Origin: PALSA-1296 sp037143335
GTDB taxonomy: Bacteria; Bacteroidota; Ignavibacteria; Palsa-1295
Reading direction: 5' to 3'
Assembly (NCBI GenBank): GCA_037143335.1
Contig: JBAWZA010000016.1
Coordinates: 1 to 64,000, forward strand
DNA: 64,000 nt
Both the position numbers and the translations under genes were made by a program. The notes below the pieces were generated by a model. It had not been told where the DNA came from, did not search any database, and worked only from the letters and a program-made list of their open reading frames with translations. Positions 1 to 7,074 of the stretch are shown one piece after another. Each line of letters opens with the position of its first letter. The first letter of the stretch is position 1.

Positions 1-408
<408 letters not shown>

Positions 409-751
409 ATTTATATTTTTTTTCCAATACATCAGGCTTGCTTGATGTACGAAGAAAAAAATCGAACCAAACCTTCGTAATACAGTGATATGTGGCAGAA
501 TACTTCTGCCTTACTACCGCATTACTATGGTGTTCGGTAAATTCACCTCTATGCTTCGACTAACTTCTTGCGCACGCCGCTTGTTGTCAGTTTTTTAATT
601 TTTTGTTCATTTAAAATTTGCGCCTCGCGCAAAAGGATTCAGGTAGTGTTTTGTCATTCCCGTGAAAACGGGAATCCAGAACCAGTCTGCACTGGATTCC
701 CACTTTCGTGGGAATGACAATGTGACAGACTAACGACTACCTACGATTTTC
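409..751 (+). other. 23S-5S spacer
   Basis: I see no gene or tRNA in this spacer. It has a small hairpin near 429-450 just after the 23S end and a 68-base palindromic repeat at 652-719 (listed separately). A GACTAACGACTACC stretch at 728-741 resembles, in reverse complement, the GTCGTTAG-type filler found in later 5S-derived scars. Confidence 0.5.
652..719. repeat. Palindromic dispersed repeat (GTCATTCCC type)
   Basis: The outer arms TGTCATTCCC and GGGAATGACA are exact reverse complements, and each half also folds into its own hairpin (ATTCCCGT/ACGGGAAT and ATTCCCAC/GTGGGAAT). A more diverged copy with the same ends lies at 33716-33817. This is the common form of small non-coding palindromic repeats in many genomes. 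No ORF is present. Confidence 0.75.
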
Positions 752-870
752 CTTTTGGTGACTATATCCGAGGGGATACACCTCTTCCCATTCCGAACAG
801 AGCAGTTAAGCCCTCGAGAGCCGATGATACTTAGCCAGTCAGGTTTGGGAAAGTAGGTCGTCGCCAGGGG
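752..870 (+). rRNA. 5S ribosomal RNA (intact copy)
   Basis: The ends CTTTTGGTGAC (752-762) and GTCGCCAGGGG (860-870) pair to form helix I, giving a 119-base RNA. The conserved loop CCATTCCGAACAGAGCAGTTAAGCCC lies in the first half (788-812). A strong terminator follows at 881. Parts of this gene recur six more times in the first 15 kb; this is the only copy with both ends. Confidence 0.93.
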
Positions 871-880
871 TTTTATTATA

Positions 881-912
881 CCCGCCATCGCTCTGCGTTG
901 GCGGGTTTTTTA
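881..912 (+). terminator. 5S/rRNA operon terminator
   Basis: Stem CCCGCCA (881-887) pairs with TGGCGGG (899-905) and is followed by a run of T. The same terminator is repeated nearly unchanged at 2176-2207 and 2794-2824, and in degenerate form at about 3826-3850, 4384-4407 and 13940-13960. Confidence 0.88.
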
Positions 913-972
913 TTCTTTGTGTCGGCAGTATTTTTATTACAAATCCATGACAAATCCGATTATCGGTATTCG

Positions 973-980
973 TATTTTTG
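973..980 (+). promoter_or_regulatory. TANNTTTG-type -7 promoter element
   Basis: TATTTTTG sits in the context CG-TATTTTTG, four bases before the ATG of the lipoprotein gene. Bacteroidota primary-sigma promoters have TANNTTTG at -7. No clear -33 TTTG is seen here. The same box follows the scar terminators at 2831, 3857 and 13971. Confidence 0.45.
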
Positions 981-984
981 CAAG

Positions 985-1977
985 ATGAAGAAAACAACAA
1001 CTTTTGCACTAATACTCTGTTTTTCAGAAATATTTTGTGGCTGTCCTACCGACGGCTTAAATGATATCTTTAAGCCAAAATCAGACCCACCTGAGTACCA
1101 GGCAAGGAAACTTCTAACATTTTTCGGGAGGAAAGCAGCGGCTCCAAAGGGAAAAATAGCATTCTACACAGCCACAGAATCATCTGAAAGTGGGGTGAGT
1201 ATTCTCCCGGGATTTGCTTACGATCCAGAGCGGATTAGTGCCGTTGATAGGGCTGAGGTTCATAACTTGGAGTTATCCTCAAACTCTGGTTTTACGCTCG
1301 TATTTCCAAAGTTCATAAAAGATACGATCAGCATTGGTTACAACTTCAATGATCGTGCAAAATTTCAGTACTACAACTCTGGAGATTCAATAGAGCATGT
1401 ATTCTATTCTGCTGTGAAAATTACGAAATATGATGCCATTTCTAAGCTAGTATCTGGTGAGTTTGCCGTTGAAACTGGAAGTAATTACTACGTTTCAAGA
1501 CCAACCACTACATACTTTGGATCATTCACCGACCTCCCTCTTGACTATTCACCAACCCACGATGAATTGCCAAGGATGTTTCAAGTGGATGTCACTGACA
1601 CATTAGGCCAACACTATTCTACTGGAGCGGATCAAGTTAATATATATTTTGATTCTCACCACAGCTCGTTAAGTACTGATTGTATACCCCAAAATCCTAA
1701 TTTGCCAAAAATGGAATTGAACATTTTCTGGACGGGTTCTCCTCGTGTAGGTTCATACTCGGACAGCGTTTTTGAAGTTAATTACGGATGTATCGACGCT
1801 CGAGATTGTCCAGATACGTACGCTATGGTCGGTAAAGAACTTAATTCGTTTGTCATAACCTCAGTCAATACTTATAAGAAAATTATTTCAGGATACTTCT
1901 CTTTCCAACTCTATGAAATTTTTGAAGGGAAGCGCAAAGTGGCCATAAAAGGTGAATTTACAAATTTAGGGTACTGA
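985..1977 (+). CDS. Putative lipoprotein of unknown function
   Basis: I chose the ATG at 985, which gives a 330-residue protein beginning MKKTTTFALILCF and a lipobox-like end FCGC about residue 20. The longer frame to 898 would start inside the 5S terminator. The signal sequence implies export and lipid anchoring, probably at the outer membrane. The mature part is rich in Ser, Asp and aromatic residues with alternating hydrophobic strands, suggesting a beta-rich fold, and has a Cys pair near the C-terminus (GCIDARDC). I recognise no family. It is the first gene after the rRNA operon and is followed at 2080 by a partial 5S copy, so it forms the first scar-bounded cassette. Confidence 0.7.
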   Translation: MKKTTTFALILCFSEIFCGCPTDGLNDIFKPKSDPPEYQARKLLTFFGRKAAAPKGKIAFYTATESSESGVSILPGFAYDPERISAVDRAEVHNLELSSNSGFTLVFPKFIKDTISIGYNFNDRAKFQYYNSGDSIEHVFYSAVKITKYDAISKLVSGEFAVETGSNYYVSRPTTTYFGSFTDLPLDYSPTHDELPRMFQVDVTDTLGQHYSTGADQVNIYFDSHHSSLSTDCIPQNPNLPKMELNIFWTGSPRVGSYSDSVFEVNYGCIDARDCPDTYAMVGKELNSFVITSVNTYKKIISGYFSFQLYEIFEGKRKVAIKGEFTNLGY

Positions 1978-2079
1978 TAATGATCCTCCACATGTACATG
2001 GGATAGCATACATTACTCATACACATTGGAATGAGAGTAATCTTTGAAGCTTTAAGAAGGTGAGCATATAGCCCCCCAG

Positions 2080-2213
2080 TGATACTTAGCCAGTCAGGTC
2101 ATGCGCAGTCGTTAGTTGTTAGTCGTTAGCAGAGAATGCGATGTCGGGTAGGTCGTCGCCAGGGGTTTTATTATACCCGCCATCGCTATGCGTTGGCGGG
2201 TTTTTTTATTGTA
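2080..2213 (+). repeat. 5S-derived scar B (5S tail fragments plus terminator)
   Basis: Bases 2080-2099 repeat the 5S segment TGATACTTAGCCAGTCAGGT exactly. A 48-base filler containing GTCGTTAG repeats follows. From 2148 the sequence matches the 5S 3' end and its terminator (GTAGGTCGTCGCC, CCCGCCA, TGGCGGG) with one mismatch and one extra T compared with 858-912. The 5' half of 5S is missing, so it cannot make 5S rRNA. Confidence 0.85.
2176..2207 (+). terminator. Terminator in scar B
   Basis: CCCGCCA (2176-2182) pairs with TGGCGGG (2194-2200), followed by seven T. It is almost identical to the 5S terminator and would end transcription of the upstream lipoprotein gene. Confidence 0.8.
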
Positions 2214-2297
2214 TAAAAACTCCCTCTCCTTTTCAAGGAGAGAGCTGGGGTGAGGTTGACTTTGAATTTTCGCGCATATTCTCCTGTTCATTTAATT

Positions 2298-2507
2298 ATG
2301 AAAACCGAAATTACATTTATTGTCGAAGATGCAATCGAAGGCGGTTACACTGCTCATGCTCTTGATGAAGCAATCGTTACCGAAGCAGATACGATGGACG
2401 AGCTCCATGAAATGGTGCGCGATGCCGTTGATGTCCACTTCGAACCTGATGAGAAGCCGAAGATCATTCATCTGCATTTCGTCCGCGATGAAGTAATTGC
2501 TGCATGA
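2298..2507 (+). CDS. hicB: HicB-family antitoxin
   Basis: A 69-residue protein starting at the ATG at 2298 (MKTEITFIVE); a longer frame to 2250 has no family support. HicB antitoxins carry a partial RNase H-like fold and neutralise the HicA mRNA interferase; the segment GGYTAHALDEAIVTEADTMD is the typical core. It is short and shows no separate C-terminal DNA-binding domain. Its TGA overlaps the ATG of hicA by four bases, so the two are translationally coupled. The antitoxin-first order is opposite to E. coli hicAB but occurs in many bacteria. The pair lies between scars B and C. Confidence 0.85.
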   Translation: MKTEITFIVEDAIEGGYTAHALDEAIVTEADTMDELHEMVRDAVDVHFEPDEKPKIIHLHFVRDEVIAA

Positions 2508-2743
2508 AGACTCCTCGCGATCTCTCCGGCGAAGAACTTATTAAAGCTCTTGGCAAATTCGGATATGTCAGAGTACGCCAGACAGGAAGTCATGTTCAAC
2601 TAATGACAAAAGAAAATGGCGAACATCATCTTTCGATCCCTAAACATTCGCCGCTTCGAATCGGAACATTGAATAAGATTCTCAGCCTTGTTGGCGATCA
2701 TTTCGGCTTAACGAAAAATGAAGTGCTTGACAGAATAATGTAG
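2504..2743 (+). CDS. hicA: HicA-family mRNA interferase toxin
   Basis: A 79-residue protein with the HicA double-stranded RNA-binding-like fold. The motif RQTGSHVQL at residues 25-33 contains the conserved Gly-Ser-His, the His being the proposed catalytic residue; HHLSIPKHSPLRIGTL is the usual second half. HicA cleaves mRNA and halts growth unless bound by HicB. The protein is full length with no broken motif. Scar C begins 27 bases after the stop. Confidence 0.88.
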   Translation: MKTPRDLSGEELIKALGKFGYVRVRQTGSHVQLMTKENGEHHLSIPKHSPLRIGTLNKILSLVGDHFGLTKNEVLDRIM

Positions 2744-2793
2744 AGCCTGCACTCAAGTGCAACGAATGTGTCGTCGCCAGGGGTTATATTATA

Positions 2794-2824
2794 CCCGCCA
2801 TCGCTTCTCGTTGGCGGGTTTTTT
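2794..2824 (+). terminator. Terminator in scar C (after hicBA)
   Basis: CCCGCCA (2794-2800) pairs with TGGCGGG (2812-2818), followed by T6. It would separate hicBA from the SDR gene. Confidence 0.78.
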
Positions 2825-2838
2825 ATTGCGTATTTTTG
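2811..2838 (+). promoter_or_regulatory. Promoter overlapping the scar C terminator
   Basis: TTG at 2811-2813, inside the terminator stem, and TATTTTTG at 2831-2838 are separated by 17 bases, matching the TTG-N17-23-TANNTTTG pattern described for Flavobacterium. Transcription would start about seven bases before the ATG at 2852. Position and consensus are seen; activity is inferred. Confidence 0.5.
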
Positions 2839-2851
2839 AAGAAACATCCAA

Positions 2852-3781
2852 ATGAAAACAGTCATAGTAACGGGGGCAAATAGCGGTCTTGGTTTATGGA
2901 CGACAAAATATCTTCTTGATCTGAATTACCGAGTTATTATGGCTTGCCGGGATATAAAAAAAACTCAGAATGCCATTGATGAATTTCCTGAATTTGATAA
3001 AAGCAAAGCATTCATCATAAAAAAACTGGACTTAGCTGATTTTGGAAGTATCCGAAATTTCGTCCGCGATCTATCAGACTTCCAGGATATTTATGCCCTT
3101 GATTGTAATGCTGGGATATCGTATGAAGGGCAATTCCGTTATACAAAAAATGGAATAGAAGAAACGTTCGGCACCAATTATCTTGGGCATTTCCTCCTAA
3201 CTAATTTGTTGTTTGAAAAATATACGCTTGAAAGAATTGTACTGATCTCAAGTGGATTGCATGACCCCAAAAACAAATCGCCATTCGCTAAAGCCGAATT
3301 CAAGCCTGCAAAAGAATTAGCCTTTCCTCGTGTAGATGAAAATTCAACATTGAAAAAACAAGCACAATCCTTTTATGCTACTTCCAAACTATGTGTGTTG
3401 CTGTTTGCTTATGAACTTGACCGAAGGCTCAACAAAAAAGGATCACGTGTAAAAACATTGGTGAATGCCGTTAATCCCGGATTAATGCTTACGACAAACT
3501 TAGCCAGATCGCATAAGCCAGGTGAAAATCTTTCCCGAAAGTTCTTAGATGTTTTTTTCAAAATTATCGGCCTATCAGATAATCCAAAATCATCTGCAAA
3601 AGCTGTTTTGCGATTGATTGATGCAGTCGAAACAAGCGGACGGTATTATGAAAAAGACAAAGTTACTCAGTCATCAACTGATAGCTATGATGAACAAAAA
3701 GCAAAGACTCTTTGGGAAGGAAGTGAAGAAATTGTAGGTCAGAAGTTCTTGATACTTAGCCAGTCAGGTTTGGGAAAGTAG
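2852..3781 (+). CDS. Short-chain dehydrogenase/reductase (SDR) with a 5S-derived C-terminus
   Basis: A 309-residue classical SDR similar in layout to retinol dehydrogenase/protochlorophyllide reductase-like proteins. The dinucleotide motif TGANSGLG is at residues 7-14, the NAG-type motif at about 87-90 (CNAG) and the catalytic YATSK near residue 175. The substrate cannot be told. The last codons (ILSQSGLGK, stop) are read from 3750-3780, a piece of 5S rRNA sequence (GATACTTAGCCAGTC...). The native C-terminus was therefore probably replaced when the scar formed, or the gene entered already fused to it. The catalytic core is complete, so activity may be kept. Confidence 0.85.
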   Translation: MKTVIVTGANSGLGLWTTKYLLDLNYRVIMACRDIKKTQNAIDEFPEFDKSKAFIIKKLDLADFGSIRNFVRDLSDFQDIYALDCNAGISYEGQFRYTKNGIEETFGTNYLGHFLLTNLLFEKYTLERIVLISSGLHDPKNKSPFAKAEFKPAKELAFPRVDENSTLKKQAQSFYATSKLCVLLFAYELDRRLNKKGSRVKTLVNAVNPGLMLTTNLARSHKPGENLSRKFLDVFFKIIGLSDNPKSSAKAVLRLIDAVETSGRYYEKDKVTQSSTDSYDEQKAKTLWEGSEEIVGQKFLILSQSGLGK

Positions 3782-3864
3782 GTTGGGGGAAGTCGTTAGT
3801 TGTTAGTCTTTAGTCGTTAGCAGAAATCGCTCTGCGTTGGCGGTTTTTTTATTACGTATATTTG
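3750..3864 (+). repeat. 5S-derived scar D (split copy, promoter box)
   Basis: Bases 3750-3783 match the 5S segment TGATACTTAGCCAGTC through AAAGTAGGT. A GTCGTTAGTTGTTAGTC filler follows at 3792-3821, then a terminator half ATCGCTCTGCGTTGGCGG at 3826-3843 and TATATTTG at 3857-3864. The left terminator arm CCCGCC is missing. The filler is close to that in scar B (2108-2132), so the two scars share a history. Confidence 0.82.
3857..3864 (+). promoter_or_regulatory. TANNTTTG promoter element in scar D
   Basis: TATATTTG matches TANNTTTG exactly. TTG at 3838-3840 gives a 16-base spacing, one short of the usual range. It would drive the SnoaL-like gene at 3925 with a leader of about 55 bases. Confidence 0.45.
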
Positions 3865-3924
3865 TAAAATAGGTATGACCAGATCGGCCATGCTTACACG
3901 TTAAGGGATAAAAAAAATAAAATT

Positions 3925-4308
3925 ATGATAACCAATGAAGACGTAGGATTGGCGATGACGAAGTACTACGATGCGTTTCAAAATAAAGATTGGGACATCT
4001 TTGAATCCGCTCTTGATGATAGTTTCAGCTATTATACCGATGATTGCATCGTTATGCAGAAGCCTTATTTCGTTGATTTCCTGAAAAAGAATGGCTGGAA
4101 GGGAACAGGTTACCATTTGACCGACCTAAGCATAATTACTGATAATGATCTCTCAGTTGCAAAGTATAAAATTGCATTCGAAGGATCGGAAGATGGGAAG
4201 AAAATGACAGTCTTTGCCTTGGAAACCACTATTCTTCGCAATTCTGCAAATGGCATACGGCTATTACATACCCATTCTTCTAATAAGGTAGAAATAGCAG
4301 CAGATTAA
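3925..4308 (+). CDS. SnoaL/NTF2-like domain protein
   Basis: A 127-residue soluble protein with the alpha-plus-beta cone layout of the SnoaL/DUF4440 superfamily: an N-terminal helical segment (MTKYYDAFQNKDWDIFESAL) followed by four beta strands ending near residue 120. Family members are isomerases, hydrolases or small-ligand binders; no catalytic Asp/His set is conserved clearly enough to name one. No signal peptide. The start ATG is preceded by an A-rich leader. Scar E begins right after the stop, so this is the fourth scar-bounded gene. Confidence 0.68.
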   Translation: MITNEDVGLAMTKYYDAFQNKDWDIFESALDDSFSYYTDDCIVMQKPYFVDFLKKNGWKGTGYHLTDLSIITDNDLSVAKYKIAFEGSEDGKKMTVFALETTILRNSANGIRLLHTHSSNKVEIAAD

Positions 4309-4310
4309 CC

Positions 4311-4411
4311 GTCAGGTTTCCGAAAGTAGAGTATGCAATCAGTTTGCCGAACGGTCGTCTTCAGGGGGTATTTTTAACCCGCCATCGCTACCGTTAGCGA
4401 TTTTTTTATTC
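4311..4411 (+). repeat. 5S-derived scar E (degenerate)
   Basis: Recognisable but decayed: GTCAGGTTT (4311-4319), CGAAAGTAG (4321-4329), GTCGTCTTCAGGGGG (4364-4378) and AACCCGCCATCGCT (4376-4389) line up in order with 5S 833-893. The right terminator arm TGGCGGG is gone. ATCGCTA (4384-4390) and TAGCGAT (4395-4401) form a different stem before a T-run. Confidence 0.68.
4384..4407 (+). terminator. Terminator in scar E with a new stem
   Basis: ATCGCTA pairs with TAGCGAT around a CCGT loop, followed by TTTTTT. The stem uses bases that are loop in the 5S terminator, so hairpin function appears kept while the original stem was lost. Confidence 0.55.
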
Positions 4412-4498
4412 CTTATATTCTCAAAAACGTTGTGTCTCAGAGTTGAAGTTCGTTGAGGACGCATTCAAACATCTCAAGTTTCTCAGCGAACTGAAAGT

Positions 4499-5035
4499 TC
4501 ATTTCTGCGGTATTCGTTCTGGCTCTGTTGTTGAAGGAAACTGTGCTTTTATGAAGGATAACGCTGTCGTTGGTGAATTAACATCCGCCAAAAATACTTC
4601 TTCTGAATTCGGAAGCTTTAGTACAAGACGAACCTTGCCTTCCTGATATCCACACAGACGTGCAATTCTGTTGTCCCAATCAAGAATCACTCCGGTTTTT
4701 GCCTCAGACCTGAAGCCTTTTCGAAAAAGCCATTTGAAGATACCGGGTACATACGGGAGTGCAGCGACAGGAATCACTTTTAGCCGTTCGTTTTGATTGG
4801 TGACGAGCAAGTGCTCCTGAGCAGGTTGATCAACACCATTAAATTGAATGTGTAACACAGCGCCAATTTGAACAGCAAGTTCGGATGCAGAACGGTCTGC
4901 AATAACAAGCACAAACGGCTTAGACGAAAATTTTCTCCACTGGACTTCCTGACCGAATTGGTCCTCAGCTGGATCTGAGGAAAGCGATAATAAAATCGAG
5001 GTCCATCGCAAAGTTATAAATAATAAATTAAGCAT
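4499..5035 (-). CDS. Thioredoxin-fold-like protein at the end of the carotenoid operon
   Basis: A 178-residue protein with a short hydrophobic N-terminus (MLNLLFITLRWTSILLSL) that may be a signal or anchor. The central part (KPFVLVIADRSA ... RLKVIPVAALPYVPG ... TGVILDWDNRIARLCGY) has the strand-helix-strand order of a thioredoxin fold. No CXXC pair is seen; the only Cys is in RLCGY. It resembles YtfJ/AhpC-like domains in layout only. The gene is last of six in the same direction, 42 bases after the glycosyltransferase, so a role with the pigment operon is inferred. Confidence 0.5.
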   Translation of the reverse strand: MLNLLFITLRWTSILLSLSSDPAEDQFGQEVQWRKFSSKPFVLVIADRSASELAVQIGAVLHIQFNGVDQPAQEHLLVTNQNERLKVIPVAALPYVPGIFKWLFRKGFRSEAKTGVILDWDNRIARLCGYQEGKVRLVLKLPNSEEVFLADVNSPTTALSFIKAQFPSTTEPERIPQK

Positions 5036-5077
5036 TGTTCTTACTGTTTGGTTTGTGTTGATTGGGGATGAATTTTT

Positions 5078-6250
5078 CTAGGGATAACTTCGCCCTTTCC
5101 ACTGGGATGGTTTGTGTCTTAGAAATCGGATCAAGCTATTCCATTGGATAACAAGCAGTCCGAGCACGCCGAGTGGGTGAAGCAGAGCACTTCCAATTAC
5201 CTGATTGAATCGAGCTACCCCAATTAATCTTGGAATATAGACGCAACAAACTGCGATCATGGAGATGAGGGTTGGCGTCGTCAAGGTATCATGCGATACC
5301 GAGAGCATTACGAAGGGCATGATTTGACCAAGAAGCAGAGTGAAGGTCATTGGTACTATCACTCCGGGAGCCGCTATGCCTTCGATAGCATTTTTCCCGA
5401 GCCCTTGCCACGTGTCAATATTATTTCTATACATTCTACAGCTTGCAATATCTGTTGCATCAAACAGGTCAGTCTTAAATCCAGCTTTACGAAATACTCT
5501 TGGAAGTTTGAGTCCATCATGTAGCGAATCACGTATCATCCGATGCCCGCCGGAGAGTTCGTATTCAACCTTGCGTGCAATAAAAAGCTGCCCGCAGCCT
5601 GCCGAAAGTGTGACTGAATCAGCCGGTGAGACATTTGTTCTGCGCATCAAGGATAGGGGGAGAAAACCGAGCAATATAAAATGAATGAGTGGAATTAGTA
5701 GTCGTTCACTGAAAGTACCAAGTTCTTGTCTGGGTACTCCACTTGCCAACGCGAAAGCACTCGTGTTCGCAAAAAATGTTATTCGAGAAATAGCGTCTTC
5801 AGTTAATTTTACATCCGCATCAATGAAAAGGAGAAGTGGATAGCGTGCAAGTTTGGAAAGTGTATAACAGGCGTGTTGTTTGCCACACCAGCCTTCGGGT
5901 AACTCCGGCGCAAACTTCAAGCTAACGCGTTGATCCGTTCGGGCTATTTCCGTTACAATCTGTGCAGTCTCATCGGTGGAATGATCGTCAAGAACGATTA
6001 TTTCGAAGATGCAATCTTTATTCGATAGTACGGATTCGAGTGCAGCGGCAATATTCCGTGCTTCATTACGGGCAGGGATCAGAATGGAAATTCCGGATGT
6101 GCCGACTTGGGTAGACGACTCCGAAGGAGATTCCGGCGTCCGTTGTGGTACCTTCGGAAGTCGGCGATAGTAAAAAAGATTTGCAAGGAATAAACCGCAA
6201 GGAAAACTTGCGAAAGCTAATCCGATCAAACTGACGGTTAATAGAATCAT
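5078..6250 (-). CDS. crtQ: Family 2 glycosyltransferase, carotenoid type
   Basis: A 390-residue membrane-associated glycosyltransferase. One N-terminal transmembrane segment is followed by a GT-A domain starting at GISILIPARNEARN (about residue 53), with LDDHS near residue 88 and the metal-binding DADV near 142. Three hydrophobic C-terminal segments follow. The layout matches the enzymes that glycosylate diaponeurosporenoic acid (CrtQ of the staphyloxanthin pathway) and hopanoid-associated HpnB-type transferases. The four-base overlap with the acyltransferase gene and the pigment operon context favour the carotenoid role; the sugar donor cannot be told. Confidence 0.75.
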   Translation of the reverse strand: MILLTVSLIGLAFASFPCGLFLANLFYYRRLPKVPQRTPESPSESSTQVGTSGISILIPARNEARNIAAALESVLSNKDCIFEIIVLDDHSTDETAQIVTEIARTDQRVSLKFAPELPEGWCGKQHACYTLSKLARYPLLLFIDADVKLTEDAISRITFFANTSAFALASGVPRQELGTFSERLLIPLIHFILLGFLPLSLMRRTNVSPADSVTLSAGCGQLFIARKVEYELSGGHRMIRDSLHDGLKLPRVFRKAGFKTDLFDATDIASCRMYRNNIDTWQGLGKNAIEGIAAPGVIVPMTFTLLLGQIMPFVMLSVSHDTLTTPTLISMIAVCCVYIPRLIGVARFNQVIGSALLHPLGVLGLLVIQWNSLIRFLRHKPSQWKGRSYP

Positions 6251-7074
6251 TTTGTTCCGTGCTTTCTTTGAAAGTTTTCGCCGCGAAGCCTTGCTCTCAT
6301 GCCTCGCCAGAGATCATAGATTGCTGGCCGCGCTCCGTCACTACTCCAGACGACTTCAAAGTGTGAGGCTTCACGTTTTATACGTTCGGCAGCAAGAATA
6401 TCCTGTGCATCGCGGAGTTTCTCTTCTAGTATCTTGGTGCAGATTTTTGGATCAAAAGGCAATACAGAATCGACACCGCTTCGAACTTGGGTGAGTTCAA
6501 CGGGCTCGCCAAAGCATACAAGAATCTCCGGCTGGCTCTCTTCCCAAAACGTGTACTCTACTGCACAAGGAAGGAATATCGTGCCGGGTATTCGAGATGC
6601 CAGATAGCCTATCCCACCCTCAAAGTGAAGTGGCCGCTCGCGCACATCGGCAAATCGTCCTTGCGGTGTGATAACGAGAAGATTATTTGGAGTGGACAGA
6701 ATTGCCTTCGATGCAGCAATGAATTGGAGTGCTCCTCCGATCGTCCCTTTTTCAACTCCAAAGAAACCTAATCGACGAAATATTTTGTACTTCTCTAGCA
6801 TTGTCTCCTCGATCGGAGCGAAAATCGAATGGTTTGGAAAGAGTCGCTTTAGAAGTGTAAGACAGACTAATGGATCCCACCAAGAAGCATGATTCGAGTA
6901 GATAACGAGCGACTGATCTTGTTTAATGTTCTTGGTAATCTCCGCAATTGGCGTGCCTGATTTCAGGATCCGCATGGAATGGAAATGTCTGCGTAAATAT
7001 CGATTGGAATAACTCGTAAACCACCCGACCATGGGCTTCGAAGGACTGGGAATTTGATTCCTAGTTTGTGTCAT
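6247..7074 (-). CDS. PlsC-type acyltransferase, probably carotenoid glycoside acyltransferase
   Basis: A 275-residue 1-acyl-glycerol-phosphate acyltransferase superfamily protein. The catalytic NHASWWD (NHX4D) is at residues 61-67 and the glycerophosphate-type PQGRF motif near 135. In staphyloxanthin synthesis the last step is acylation of the glucosyl carotenoid by CrtO, which is a different protein family; PlsC-like enzymes replace it in several C30 pathways. Ordinary phospholipid acylation remains possible. The start overlaps the end of the upstream desaturase gene by four bases, so the operon is translationally coupled. Confidence 0.72.
   Translation of the reverse strand: MTQTRNQIPSPSKPMVGWFTSYSNRYLRRHFHSMRILKSGTPIAEITKNIKQDQSLVIYSNHASWWDPLVCLTLLKRLFPNHSIFAPIEETMLEKYKIFRRLGFFGVEKGTIGGALQFIAASKAILSTPNNLLVITPQGRFADVRERPLHFEGGIGYLASRIPGTIFLPCAVEYTFWEESQPEILVCFGEPVELTQVRSGVDSVLPFDPKICTKILEEKLRDAQDILAAERIKREASHFEVVWSSDGARPAIYDLWRGMRARLRGENFQRKHGTK

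Larger units (their letters stand above)
2770..2838 (+). repeat. 5S-derived scar C (5S 3' end, terminator and promoter box)
   Basis: GTCGTCGCCAGGGG (2770-2783) repeats the 5S 3' end. The terminator CCCGCCA/TGGCGGG follows, then ATTGCG and TATTTTTG. It is shorter than scar B because the 5S part upstream of GTCGTCGCC is absent. The preceding TAGAGCCTGC (2742-2751) recurs at 15130-15139 next to scar G. Confidence 0.82.

Noticed and set aside
2141..2365. Open frame across scar B
   Set aside because: It reads through 5S-derived and terminator sequence and overlaps hicB in another frame.
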